Assembly: GCA_001692895.1 (NCBI GenBank)
Contig: KV748213.1
Span: 434,001-498,000, forward strand
DNA length: 64,000 bases
Source: Cenococcum geophilum 1.58
Lineage: Eukaryota; Ascomycota; Dothideomycetes; Gloniales; Gloniaceae
Direction: 5' to 3'
In this document: positions 10,501 to 22,751 of the stretch, in pieces
Layout of the letters: each line of letters opens with the position of its first letter
How positions within the stretch are numbered: the stretch's first letter is position 1
Translations under genes and position numbers: made by a program
Notes under the pieces: model-generated
The model's input: only the letters and a program-made list of their open reading frames with translations
The model's database searches: none
What the model was told of the DNA's origin: nothing

Positions 10501-13241
10501 AAGTTAATATTAAGAAATGCGAGTTTGGGGTGAGATGTATGAAATACCTTAGGTTTATCGTAACTATAGAAGAAATTAAGGTTAACCCTAAAAAGGTAGA
10601 GGCAATCTATAACTAGAAGCCCCTTTATATAGTAAAGGAATCTAATCCTTCCTTAGCTTTTATAACTTTTACCGCTAGTTTATCCGTAACTATAGAATTA
10701 TAGTAAAATATCTTATATGACTAACTAGGAAGGACACGCCTTTTATTTTTAATAATAGCTATATAAAAGCCTTTAAAGAGATAAAGGATCGGCTTATCTC
10801 TTCCCTAATTCTTTATTACTATAACCTAGACCTTAAATTAATGCTAGAAACGGACGCCTCTAATAGGGTTATAGTAGGAATCCTATTACAGTTACATCTA
10901 AACGGCGAATAGTACCCTATAGCTTTCTTCTTAAAGATAATAAACCCGGCTAAGTATAACTATAAAGTATATAATAAAGAAATGCTAGCTATTATTTAAT
11001 TACTCTCCTAATAGTGCGCAGAGCTTAAAGGTATAAACTTCTAAATTAAGATATATATAGATTATAAAGCCCTAAAGTACTTTATAACTATAAAGCCCTA
11101 AAGTACTTTATAACTATAAAGCAGCTTACTAAATAAGAAGCCTAGTAGGCCGAAATACTCTCCTAATTCTTCTTTATAATTATATATTATTTTAGTAAGT
11201 AAAACTCTAAGGCTAATACCTTAACTTAAAAAGAATAAGATATAGGACCCTAAAATAAGCTAAAGACCCAATATTAGACGCGCGCCTTTTTTTATCTAGA
11301 ATAGCTTAACCTACGGATCCTTAAGGAGCTAGACTTTTAGTAAAACGAGCTAGCACTAATAAAGGAGTCCTTAAATAAGCTAATAGGGCTAATTAACCGC
11401 CTCCTAACTATAAACCGCACGGCTAATACTTTAAGGGCCCTCCGTAAATAAGCCGTAAAAGGAAACCCCGATTTTAAGACGGAGGAAGGATTACTCCTAT
11501 ACTAGGAGCGGCTTATAGTCCCTAATATTAATAATCTACGGACTAAACTAATCCGCGAAGCTTATTGCTAAGTCTTTACGGCACACCTTAGCAAGAATAA
11601 GACCCGTAAAATTATTAACTGCTACTACTACTGGCTAAGAATAATTATAGATATTGATTGATATATACGGAACTGCAAAGACTGCTAAAAAGCTATAATT
11701 CCATGGGATAAGACCCTAGGACTACTTAAGCCACTCTTAATACTAGAGCGCCTTTAGTAGTATATCTCTATAAACTTCTATAAACTACCTAGAGACTGTA
11801 ACGGATATAATATAGTTATAGTTATAGTTATAGTTAACCGCTTTAATAAACGCCCGTTTTTAATTCCCTATTATAAGAATATTAATGCTAAAGAGGTAGC
11901 CCGGCTATATGTCTATTACGTTTACCAAATCTATAGACTATTAGATACTATTATGTCTAATTATAGGCTATAGTTTATATTAGTCTTCTGGAATAAGTTT
12001 ACCTAAATCCTAGGCATTAAGCTAAAGCTTTTTACGGCTTATTACCCCCAGATAGACGGTTAGATAGAGATTATAAATTAGTACCTGGACTAGAGGCTTA
12101 GGCCTTTTATTAACTATTTCTAGAATAACTAGTCTAAACTACTACCCTTAATAGACTACGCGTAAGCAACCCTACCCTATAACTTTATAGGGTTTGCCCC
12201 GATTTAGCTAGAAATGGGATACTTACCCTATATAAGCTTTAACTAAAAAAGGCTAGAAGAACCCTAGACTATATAAGAGAAGCTATCCTATACTAAGGCT
12301 TAACAGTACGCTAAATAATTGGAGGAAGCCTGGATAGTAGCCCACGAGAACCTAGAAAAAGCTTAGAGGTTAATAAAATAGTAGGCGAATAAATACCGTT
12401 AAGAGCCTAATTTTGCCCCTGGCGATATGGTCTAGGTTATAATAAGAAATTAGAAGACTAAACAACCTAGCCGTAAGCTGGACCACTAGATAGTAGGACT
12501 ATATAAGGTTTTTAAAAAAATAGGTAACTTGTATAAGATAAAGCTCTTAGATTTAATTAGGGTTTACCTTATTTTCTTACTAAATAAGTTACGGAAAGTT
12601 ATAAACGACTTATTGCCCAGATAAAAGAACGAGCCTCCCCTACTAGTTTAAGTAAACGGTGATAATAAATAGGAGGTTAATAAAATACTGGCCTGTAAGA
12701 TAGTACGGGAAGTGCTAAAATACTATATTTAATAGAAGGGTTATAATCCTAACCCAACCTAGTACCCTACGTGGAACTTTATAGGCTGCCCCTAGAAGCT
12801 TAAAGAATTCTATAACTAATACCCTAATACGCCTAGACCCCTAAAGTACCTAAACGAATAGATGGAATGCTGGTATAATAAAGACGATAAATTACTAGAA
12901 GAATATAGGGATAAAAACGCCCTAAAGCCCTAATATAGCTATCTGCCAAATTCTGCTATATTTTACCGTTTTCTACCAGTACTGTAAAATTTTAAATGTT
13001 TAGGAACTTCGACTGCCGGTTAAAGTTGTCTAATTAGTCAGATCTATGCTAAGACTTTTAGCGGCTACTTTTTCTAGCTTAGTGCTTCCACTTAGCTTAT
13101 AATCGCCCTTTATACTTAGTTTAGACGTACTTATATCCCCTTTGTCTCCTTATCTTATATTTTATAATCCTACGTTTATAAGCCTAGTACTACCCTATTT
13201 CTAACTAAGCCTAAGGGCAGGCTTTCTTTTAAAGAGGGGGG

Positions 13242-13454
13242 TGATGTAATAGCGCTATCGCACGTTACCTGCCAAATTCTACTATATTCTGCCGACCTAT
13301 AATTAGCCCGCCCAAAGCTAGCGCCTTAGCGGCTTACCCTATATATTTGTTTACATCTATCCTAGCGACCCCTTTTCCTTCTCTTTAGCTTAGTATCTTT
13401 ATAAAATAGTATTCTACAAGCTTTGGTTTAGACGCATTTATATAAGCCGTCACA
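13242..13454 (+). repeat. 3' LTR of gypsy element B
   Basis: It starts TGATGTAATAGC right after a G-rich polypurine tract (GAGGGGGG) and ends GCCGTCACA. The last 80 bases, with CTTAGTATCTTTATA and GCATTTATATAAGCC, match the LTRs of element D. The first half does not, so B and D belong to related but distinct subfamilies. The remnant of the other LTR (3839-3867) ends GCCGTTATA. Confidence 0.75.
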
Positions 13455-15686
13455 CTAGCCCTAACAAACTAGTACCTACCCTTTTAGTTTATGGAGCTTA
13501 CTTAAGGATAAGTAACCTAGGCCCTCCTACCCCATCTATTATAGAATAAGCAGCTGTAATACAGAAGGTAATAGCTAAAATAGTTAAATTATGGGCTAAA
13601 TAAGCTATTAATAGCGCCCTATATTACTGCAACCGACCTAATATAACCTTAGTTTATAACCTCCCGCTTAATTCTAAAGTCTTTATATAGTATAAAAGCG
13701 GCAACTAGACTAGACCTTATCGTCTACTAGCTGTAGAAGACGAAATGTGCTATATATAACTTCCTAGCAGACTAATTAACTTTAAAAGCACGTTTATAAA
13801 ACCCTACTTTTGGTCTAAAAATACCTATGCCGTTAAACTAGATAAACTAGAAGCACCTACTAAACCAAACAAACTAAAAGCACCCCTACCTACTTTAGAA
13901 GTCCCCTAGAAACCTATTAAACCTACTATAAAGCGCGGTTAAGGACGCCCCTAAAAGCACCCTATAACTAAGAACCCCGTAATAAAGAATTACCTAAACT
14001 TTACAGGTACATCCGTAAGGCAACTTCTACCTACAGATATATTAGTTCTAGTATAGAAAACACTTTTTACGGACTTATAACGCAAGAAAATTAATAGACT
14101 ACTTAAAAAGGGTGTTTTTACGGCTATAATGGAAAGAGACGTTCCGCAAGGCGTCCGTATATTTAACTTACACTTTATTAATAAAATTAAGCACCCTAGT
14201 ACTAATAAAGCCTTTAAAAAAATTAAGGCTTATTATATAAGCTTATAATAACTAGGGAAAGGACTTAGTTCTTATATAATCGCCTATAATTTAATGGGTT
14301 AGTTAACGGATTATACTTGCACTTATGCCTAGACTATAGTAAACTAAACCCGTAGCCCTCTACTTACAGAATATCTCGCAAGCCTATGTGCAGTCTAATA
14401 CCTACCTAAGTAGAGATATCTTAATATAACTACCCCTTAAGCTTAATTCGTAATTAAGAATAATTTTATAGGTTATAAAACCCCTTTACGGAGTGCTAGA
14501 AGCTAGAAACCACTAGTTTAAAATGTATTACTAGTATTATATTAGTAAACTTAAAATGAAACAGTTAACCTACAACCCCTGCCTCCTATACACCCTATTA
14601 AACGGCCTTAGTATTATTGGACTAGAAATAGATAATACCCTCTTCTTAGTAAACCGGACTTTTGCGGACGCTAAAGAGACTAAACTATAAGAGGTAAAGT
14701 TCTTAGCAAAGCCACGAGAGTAGTTAACTGAGTAAACTCTAATTAAGTTTAATGGAGACTTAATTACATAAAAGGGCAACCTAATTTAGCTAACTTAAAA
14801 ACGCCAAGCTTAAAACCTAAGGCTTATTATAGTAAAGCCTATAGACCTTACTAGTTCCTATAAAGAGACCTATAAGACCGTAAATATAAAGGATTAATAC
14901 GTTGCATAGCGTGTAAGAGGCGCCTATATTGCTATAGTCTGTTAACCCAAATCTACCTTTAATTTATCCTTTATGGCCCAGGTAATAGATCCGCAAGAGG
15001 AAAATATTAAGCAGCTTAATAAGCGCATTTAGTGGCAAATTAATAATAAAGTAAGGGGATTTACTTTTGTACTACTAGGCCTAAATTCCCTTAACGTACT
15101 AGTATTTACGGACGCCTCCTTCGCCAATAATAGAGACCTATTATTATAAATTGGCTTTATAGTTATACTTACAGACCGTAATTAGAATGTAAATATACTA
15201 TATTAGTCTTTAATTAAATGCAAATAAGTAACCCGCAGTATACTAGCTTCTAAACTATATATACTAGCTTATAGCTTTAATATAGCAGCTATAATTAAAT
15301 TAACAATCTAGAAGATTCTATAATTGGAGCAGTTACCCCTAGTTTTATATACTGATTTAAAGTCCCTTTATAACTGCCTAGTTAAACTAGGTATAATATA
15401 AGAGAAGAGGCTTATAGTCGACCTAATATGCTTATATTAGGCCTATAAACGACATAAGATTATAGAGGTTAAATAGATTAGCGGCGAAGACAACCTAGTA
15501 GATGCTATAACTAAGGTAAAACTATGCTAAGCTCTTAAAACCCTAATTAATATAAATAAGCTTAATCTAAAGGTTATAGAATGGGTGGAATAAGACTAAT
15601 GGAGCACTTACAGTTCATTTACGGCCCGTTAGAAGGCTGTATAGCTTATTTATAGTCCGTCAGAAGGCCGTACGGTTTATTTTACA

Positions 15687-15709
15687 GGCCGTAAGTAGGA
15701 CTTACGGCC
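15687..15709. repeat. Perfect 10-bp inverted repeat, 3-nt loop
   Basis: GGCCGTAAGT, loop AGG, then ACTTACGGCC. It lies in the non-coding tail of copia F, near two further partial copies of CCGTYAGAAGGC at 15631-15675. Confidence 0.85.
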
Positions 15710-15866
15710 AGCTTAAAGCACCGTTTAGAAGGCAGCCTAGAAGGCACCTTAGGAGGGATTTCCTATATATTTCTTTTATATTTTATAGTTTTAATAAGGT
15801 AATTACGGAGGCTATATACAAGTGGGTCTATCTTTAAGTGCCGCTAGTATATAATTACAGCACCTG

Positions 15867-15900
15867 GTATACCAAACGCGTGTCTACGCGTTTAGTATAC
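15867..15900. repeat. 15-bp hairpin with 4-nt loop
   Basis: GTATACCAAACGCGT, loop GTCT, then ACGCGTTTAGTATAC. 14 of 15 pairs match and the single difference is C/T. It lies just ahead of the presumed polypurine tract of copia F. Confidence 0.85.
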
Positions 15901-15946
15901 TAACTACTTACTTATAACTAATTAGGGGGGAGGACGCGTTAGTATA

Positions 15947-15962
15947 TAGACTACGTAGTCTA
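15947..15962. repeat. 16-bp perfect palindrome
   Basis: TAGACTACGTAGTCTA reads the same on both strands. It lies 13 bp after the G-rich tract of copia F, probably within its LTR. Confidence 0.8.
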
Positions 15963-16075
15963 CCTTAATAGAATTGACAGTCACTACTATCTAAAAGAGT
16001 ATACAATACTACACGTATTTCATACCCCTGGATATAGCCTACTTATATTATTAAATTAATATAAATAATAATAAT

Positions 16076-16184
16076 GTAGGCAATAGGGTTATAACAGTCG
16101 GCATACTAATAAATTTCGTCTATACGCAGTTTTAATATTCTAAACTGTTATAACTATACCTACCATTATAACCCTATCACCTAC
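16076..16184. repeat. Short fold-back element
   Basis: The left arm GTAGGCAATAGGGTTATAAC (16076-16095), which continues CAGT, is mirrored on the right (16144-16184) by GTTATAACCCTATCACCTAC and ACTGTTATAAC. The right arm carries extra bases between these two pieces. About 109 bp overall, with no frame. It may be a MITE remnant lying just beyond the end of the ankyrin gene. No target duplication was made out. Confidence 0.5.
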
Positions 16185-16189
16185 GTTAC

Positions 16190-16481
16190 TGCCTATTAGA
16201 GTTATAAAAAACTCTAGGGCTTTAAACCAATAAAGGCCTATATATCCTTAAAGCTATCCCTAATCTAAACATTAAATTTAGGGGACTGAGTTATACTACT
16301 ATATTATAACGTCTAGTTTCTATAAAGCTATTAAGCCTTAATCGGTACTAGAAGGAAGTAGATTTTATATTAACCCCTTTTATATATTACTAAGATAGGT
16401 TCTTATACAGTTATAGCAGCTTAATTACTGCGTCCTGCCTATATATTGCCGCCGCCTATCTTTGTCTTTAAAGTTCGTATC
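16190..16481 (-). pseudogene. Ankyrin-repeat gene, 3' part (split by copia E)
   Basis: Reading from 16481 downwards, the frame continues the ankyrin repeats found at 35401-35914: ADTNFKDKD is followed, after a one-base frame change, by AAAIYRQDAVIKLL, both typical of ankyrin repeat ends and helices. Beyond about 16420 the frame has no clear ankyrin pattern (FIETRRYNIVV, LNLMFRLGIALRIYRPLLV) and may be the C-terminal tail, though it has stops. The split point is the GTATC target duplication of copia E (16477-16481 and 35401-35405), which proves that the two parts were once joined. The gene is dead from insertion, stops and frame changes. Confidence 0.7.
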
Positions 16482-16649
16482 TATTAGGAATAAGGTAAGC
16501 AGTTATTACATATTGCCGCAGCACTAGCGTGGCGAGGAGTCTTAAGCTCCTCGCCCTTTCTTATTCCAATTAATAAGAAATATATTAACCAATATCACTA
16601 TAACCTACTCCAGTAGTTGTTATTAGTAAGTTACCCTATATAGCTAATA
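16482..16649 (+). repeat. 5' LTR of copia E
   Basis: 168 bp, starting TATTAGGAATAAGG and ending CTAATA. The original ends were probably TGTTRGG...CTAACA, as the right LTR still ends CTAACA. It contains a perfect 9-bp hairpin at 16531-16555 (GGCGAGGAG, loop TCTTAAG, CTCCTCGCC), which may matter for transcript ending. In the right LTR the left arm of this hairpin is eroded by G-to-A and C-to-T changes. Confidence 0.88.
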
Positions 16650-17225
16650 CTAATTAGTGGTTAAATATATAGTTAACTATAGAGCAGCTAGGTTTTTAAA
16701 TAGAAGAGATAGTCTCGTATAGGGGTGCTATATACGCTTATATGGAATAGATCCCGGCGATACTATACTACCTTAAACTTATAAAAAACTAGTAATAGAA
16801 GTATTACTAAGTACTAGGAGATACTAAGTTGCATATATTATATAGAATAACCACGTTTATAAAGATTTAGTTAAGTACTTTAGGTTAAAAGTGTTACTAA
16901 ACCTAGGGTCCTAAGTTAACGTCTAAAACGCGTTAAAACAACTATCTTAATACCTTTAGCGTACCTTCGCAAACTATAGGATTATAATTACTACCTAACT
17001 ACACATTAAATAATATAACCAACTACGGGTGCTGCCGAGACAGCCTCAACGCCACCCTATATATTGATTGCAGATCACTGTTCCTATTTCAGCTACTATT
17101 TCATGTATATATTCCACTTAATACCCATAGATTTACAATCAAGTTGCTCGTTTAATTCCCACACACTGCAAAGCTTACAAATAACCTTTATTTCCCTTAA
17201 AAAAAATGTATTAAACAACCTTTAA
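16650..17225 (+). other. Leader of copia E, non-coding
   Basis: No convincing gene. The first part is strongly TA-rich. The stretch 17030-17200 keeps many CA and TG pairs (for example GGGTGCTGCCGAGACAGCC) and is visibly less affected by RIP than either side. It ends in a short A-rich run just before the presumed gag start. Confidence 0.5.
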
Positions 17226-20200
17226 TAATAGCTATTATGGCGTTAACCTACCCGAAGAAGTATAAGGATGATATTAACCTAGAGATATAGAAAACCAATA
17301 TAATTAACCTTAAAGATATTAATTAAAAAGATTTAAATAGATTCTTATTATACTATATAGTATACTATAAAGACAGCAAATATAACGATATTATGCTATA
17401 ATACTATATAAGGGAGGACTTTATTAAATGGATAAAGGGAATATAAACTCCTATAAAGAAGGATATTATATAAGACTTCTATAACTTTTTATATAAGTAT
17501 AGAGTATTTATACCTATAGATGGGGGTACTATTAGAGATAATATTTAGGAGTAGGTTATTAGAGCAAAAAAAGAGCATAAATGGACTCTATAAGAGATTA
17601 AGCACCAACTACGCACTATAAGGAAGCTTAACTTATAATAGAATTTAAGTAATATACTTCTAAAGACAAATCTACCTCTACCTTTAACTCCTCTATATCT
17701 AATTTAACCTATAACTTTAATATTAGATACTATACCCTAATAAGAGCAGGTATAGGATCCTATTACTTTATAATTTAATAACCTTTAAACTCCACTAACT
17801 AGACCTACATCCCTACTACAGCCTATAATATAACTCCTACCTCCTTTATCTTAATCTTAAATTAAAGGCATTTTAAAATTACTTATAGAGCTTACGAAGC
17901 TCTATTTAGATTAGAAGAGGAAGTTTAGCGGGAAATTATATAAAATTTAAAATTTAAAATTGCGTATCTTTTATAATTATTGCTAAAAGGTAGAAATAAA
18001 GTCTAATTAATACTATAACGCCTATTCTATTATACTTAGGGGCCGAGCTAGTACCTTTTATTATAATTGTTTAGTAGAAAAAGGATATAACTTTAACCGT
18101 ATAATATATAAGTTAAGATACTACTTTAAAATAGAAGAGAAGAAGTAGCAGTATATATTAGAATGGAGAGAAATTACCTTTTTAAGAATTATTACTATAA
18201 ACTTAGGTATTCCTCGGCTCGATTATCTTTAAAAGCTCTTTAATTAACTTTAGATAATTTAGCGTGGTCTATTTAAATTATATTATCAGGATTTTAGCTT
18301 ATATAATTAAGTTATTAGCGTATACTAAGGTGTTAAAGAATATAACCTTACTCTCTTTAATCCTGTAAATACTTATAAAGAAGTATATACCTAATTAAGA
18401 TCTTCTATTAGCACCGCTCTACGCTCTTAAAAAGTATAGCAATTTAACGCCTAACTTTAACCTACTTTAACCGACCCGCCTAACTAATATAATTATAACT
18501 AAACTAATTAAATATATAGTGGCCGTAGTAGGTAATATAGTAGAGGGTATAATTAACGTTAATTATAAGGTAATCGTAAAGGTCCTTATAGAGGTTTATT
18601 TTAAAATAATTACTAAAAAAAGTGCTACATTTATAAGAAGCTAAATTACGAGTTAACTAGTTATTTTTTTAATAAGCGAAAGGAGGTATATAATAAGTTT
18701 TGCTAAAGTATAAGAAATGTTGGAAATTATAAGGTTACTATAGCTTACTTTTAAAGCTTTCTGGTTTAATATAAAGGTATAGAAAATCTTAAAGGTAAGG
18801 TTAATAAGGCTAAATAGCTCCTTATAGATATAGAAATTAAAAACTACTCCCCTAACTAATACTTTACTAAGTATAGTAAGGTAAATAGTATATAAACCGT
18901 CGCTATTCTTAATAACTAATCTACGCTCTATTCTATTATAAAGTTAAATATCTTTAATAAGCTAAAGGAGAGTTTTATATTCTCCTTTAATAATAAATAC
19001 TCGGCGAATATCTTCTATAGTATTATACTAGATACTAGAGCCGTAGAAGTATCTATAGTAGGAGAACCTTAAATTTAAGCCCTTTAGCAGCTTAATAACT
19101 CTATTTAGATTAACTATTTAATAGCAGGCTAATATACAATTTATTTTAGTAAGGGTACTATAATTTCTTTTAGTATAATTAGAGTCTAAACCCCCTTAGG
19201 GTATATTACTTTCTATATTATTCCTATAAATACCCCATTTCTATTTTATATTAGAAATATAAATTAATTAGGCGTTAAGCTTAATAACCTTAAGAATATA
19301 CTCGTTTAGGGAGATAGTTAGGTACCCGTTATATATAAGTAGGGTTACTCCTAATTACTCCTTTATTAACTAGAAAAGAGTATTACTTAAAGCTACTTAA
19401 CTAAGTTAGAGTTACGCCAACTATACCGTTATTTTAGCTACCTATCTATTTATTAATTACTTAGGGTCCTTTAGTAAGTAGGCTATAAAGTTAAGGTTAG
19501 GGTAATTAAGCATCTTATAAGGTACTACTATTACTACTAAATAAACTAGAAGTCCCCTAGCCGATTTAAGTTTACCCTTAAAAATAGCTACAACTTTAAC
19601 TTCTATATTATTGTTAACGTTATATATCTTAGCGGTAAGCTAGTACTCTAAGTTATTAACTTTTAACCTCCTTTTAAGCCGCACGTTTCTTAAAGGATAT
19701 ATTAGCTAAGAATATATAAAATACCCTTTAATTATACTAGATTAATATTTACCTAAGACCCCTTAATTAAATTATCTATAATATAGGAAAGAACTTCTTA
19801 TCTATAGAGTTTTAATAATAGATAAAGGTAATAGCAATTAAGGTTAAGGAAGTCCCTATTAAGGCATATAATAGTATTAGAAAAGTAGAGTAATATTATA
19901 CGCTATTACGCCGCATATATAATATTATCTCTTTAAAACTAGAGGATACTAGTAAAAAACTTACCTTATAAATAGCTATTAAAGCTATTAATAATTCCGC
20001 TAGCCCGGATAAACTTATACCTATCTTACTAGTCTTTAGCGCCTACCCTTAAATAACTAATAATTCTCTACTATCTATCTCTATTATATAATAAGCCAAG
20101 CCTATTTATAAGGTAATAAAGAAGGTACGACATCTCTATACTATACGCTAAGTTAATAATACACTAGGAATAAGAAATAGCCTAAATACCTTAACTACGC

Positions 20201-21793
20201 TTAATCTGCTACTTTAGTCTAAGGTATATATATAGCGTAAAAAGGGAGGGTAGTTAGGCCTATATTAACTTATTATAATTAATAGTTAAACTTATACTAT
20301 TTAGATGCCTTATAGACCCACTTAATTCCGTTTAACTATTATTAAGCCTTACTATAAAGATAATAGTTTTAAGCCTTTGCAGAATACCCTAAAAAATACC
20401 CTAGAAGAGAACTACAGTTAACGTACTCTAGAAGGCGACTACAATTCTAATATAATTATAGTAGATATGCCGCAACTATAACGCGGTAGAGGTCGTCTAA
20501 AGGGATTATAAAATCGCTAATACCTTATTAATTTTAAAGAGCAATTTGTTACCGCCATTAAGAATAAAGTTAGCTAAGGAGAAGGCTAACTTTAAGCTTA
20601 TAAAACAGCTCTAAAAGGAAGGTTATATTATAACCCCTAGAGCTCCTTTTTAAGTATTTAATAAGTAGGAGATTAATAGTCTTATTATGAGAGAAGTCTT
20701 TAAATTTAAGAAGTATAACCTTACTAAATTTAATAAAGTTCGTATCTTTAAGTTAAGAATAGTTAATAAGATTAAAGGTAAAGCTATTAATGCCCTATTT
20801 AAGAAATTAAGGCTTATTATCTAAGGTTATAACAATAATAGTAAGAAGGTAATTCTTATATAATCTCCTATAATTTAATAAGCTAGTTAGTAAGTTATTA
20901 TTACGCTAGCCTCCTTCTTAATAAATAATAGAATAGCGGTTTATTTATAAGATATTACCTAGGCCTACACCCAATTAGAGACGTACCTTTAGCGCTTAAT
21001 ATTAGTATACCTTTTAGAGTAAATTCGCCACTAATATCCTAAAGATATAATTATAGTTATACTTAAGCTATTATATAGAATTACAGAGATAGGAACTTAT
21101 TAGTAGGCTACTTATAGTAAGCACAATAAAAAGAAACTTTTAATAACTACTTCTATATTTAATTTATACTTCCTTATTATAACTATAGGAACCCTATTTA
21201 GAATTATTGGCATATAAACTAATAATATAATTATCTTAGAAGACGATTAATTCTTAGCTCTTAAAGAAAATAAGCTAGTAAAGGTAAATCTTATAGTAAA
21301 GCTAAAGGAAAAGCTTAATTTAATAATACTATTACTTTTTAATAAATGCATCCTCTCCCTAAATAAGGATTCTATTACTTTACGCTAGAAGGGTTAAGGC
21401 AAGAAGATTAATATTATTAACGTTAATTCTTTAAAGTAAAGATATATAGAGCAACGCGCTTATAGAGCTTATATTACTTTTATTTATTAACCTAAGGCTT
21501 TATTTAATTTCTCTATTACTACCTAACACTAAGAACTAACTAAAAATAACATCTTTGCCCTAAATAAATATCTTTTTTAGTAAATAAACCATCTTAATTA
21601 GGGACTACTCTATATACCTATTAATTTTCCTACCGCTAAGCTCTTTATATTTATTAATAGATTATTTATAAATAATAAAGATTTTAGCTCCTAGTTAGGA
21701 TATAAGATTATTATTATAAATAAATCTACTAAAGAGAATAACTTTACAATCTACAGCAATCTTATCTATTAGAGCTTAACTAAGAGTAAGTAT

Positions 21794-22102
21794 TATTACG
21801 GCTTATATAAATGCCTCTAAACCGAAGCTTATAGAATGCTATATTACGAAGATAGGTTTTCTCAAATAGAGTTTTCTCCCCACATGTACATAAGGAGTAG
21901 TCCGCGTGGGCCCAATAGGGATCCGAATCGGACGTTAAGCAATGAATTATTATTATATTACGAAGATACTAAGCTAAGAAGAAGAGGAGAGGTATATATA
22001 GGAGGTAGAGGCGTAACATATACGCGTTATAACGCCATGTCCTTAGCCAAACCCCTAACTAGGCTCCCTGTCTAGGTTACGCGTTACGGTGCCGTAATAT
22101 TA
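21794..22102 (-). repeat. 3' LTR of gypsy D with short insertion
   Basis: Boundaries TATTACGGC...GTAATATTA, next to a C-run (polypurine tract on the minus strand) at 22103. It is about 117 bp longer than the other LTR because of a 99-bp insertion and its 15-bp duplication. An open frame spanning 21836-22075 is a chance product of this LTR. Confidence 0.85.
21855..21953 (+). mobile_element. 99-bp insertion with 15-bp target duplication
   Basis: The other LTR of D shows the empty site. The insertion is flanked by two exact copies of TATATTACGAAGATA (21840-21854 and 21954-21968). A long duplication and an ATTATTAT end suggest target-primed insertion of a 5'-truncated non-LTR retrotransposon or SINE. 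Its sequence (GAGTAGTCCGCGTGGGCCCA, GGATCCGAATCGGACG) reappears in reverse at 63619-63720 and, more diverged, at 36165-36235. It keeps CA and TG pairs, so RIP has hardly touched it. No frame is expected in so short a piece. Confidence 0.75.
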
Positions 22103-22287
22103 CCCCCCCCCCTTTTAAAAGAAAGCCTACCCTTAGGCTTTATTAAAAATAAAGTAAAACTAAAAAAAAAAAAAGGAGACGTAAGTATATTTAAACTAAG
22201 TATATAAGGCAACCGTAGATCATGTAGAAGCGCTAAAGTAGAAAGGGTAGCTACTAAAACTTTTAGCAAAGATCTAGCTAATTAGAG

Positions 22288-22310
22288 AACTTTAACCGGC
22301 GGTTAAAGTT
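22288..22310. repeat. 10-bp hairpin in the 3' untranslated part of D
   Basis: AACTTTAACC, loop GGC, GGTTAAAGTT, perfect. A degraded version occurs at the same place in B (near 12998-13020), so it may be a conserved RNA structure of this family. Confidence 0.7.
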
Positions 22311-22751
22311 CCTAGATATCTAAAGGCCTTATATAACGCGCAAATCTAGGTGGCCGTATATTATAGTAGGCTTCGTTCCTTAGGCCTTAGGGCGTTCTTA
22401 TCTCTATACTCTTCCGGTAACTTATTATTTTTATTATATTAATATTCTATTTACTTATCTAGGTACTTTAGGGGTTTAGGTAAGTTAGGGTATTAATTAT
22501 AAAACTCTTTAAGCTTCTAGGGGCAGCCTATAAAGTTCTAAGTAGGGTACTAGGTTAGGTCAGGGTTATAGCCCTTTTATTAAACACGGTATTTTAGCAC
22601 TCCTTATACTAGCTTATATACTAGTATTTCCTTAACTTCCTATTTATTATTACCACTAAGTTAAATTGGTAGGAAAGGCTTGTTCTTCTACCTGGGTAAT
22701 AGGTTACTTATAGCTTTTTATAACTTATCTAGTAAGAAAATAGGGTAAACT

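Larger units (their letters stand above)
3839..13454 (+). mobile_element. Ty3/gypsy chromovirus-type retrotransposon B, fossil
   Basis: Parts in order: a 29-bp remnant of the 5' LTR (3839-3867), gag from about 4100 (interrupted by insertions G and H, ending in a CCHC-like knuckle near 8680-8760), protease (8920-9200), reverse transcriptase (9870-10470, YLDDIFIYL near 10410), RNase H (10840-11230), integrase (11530-12330), a chromodomain-like region (12680-12840), a 3' untranslated part and the 3' LTR (13242-13454). The chromodomain-like end suggests chromatin-guided insertion, as known in chromoviruses. The same family is present on the opposite strand as element D, which lacks G and H and so shows the empty sites. 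B lies in copia element F. It is heavily broken, with dozens of breaks, and is older than A, G and H. Confidence 0.88.
13455..15965 (+). mobile_element. Ty1/copia retrotransposon F, 3' part, fossil
   Basis: The first part (13480-13850) has the end of a copia integrase, with signatures such as VYNLPLNSKVF and FKSTFIKPYF. Reverse transcriptase follows (about 14000-14700), then a spacer and RNase H (about 15090-15520, with VLYTDLKSLYNCLVKLG-type sequence). A polypurine tract (AGGGGGGGAGGA) lies near 15923-15934, so the 3' LTR should begin soon after, but no partner LTR is in the window and its ends are unsure. Gag, protease and the integrase core lie left of the window because element B inserted into the integrase end. 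It is broken, with many breaks. The stretch from 15590 to 15965 is non-coding and holds three strong palindromes. Confidence 0.75.

Noticed and set aside
14570-14779. 69-codon frame on the minus strand
   Set aside because: Antisense to the reverse transcriptase end of copia F.
21836-22075. 79-codon frame on the plus strand
   Set aside because: It spans the LTR of gypsy D and the 99-bp insertion; no coding signal in the uninterrupted LTR.
22084-22269. 61-codon frame on the minus strand
   Set aside because: It covers the polypurine tract and 3' untranslated part of gypsy D.
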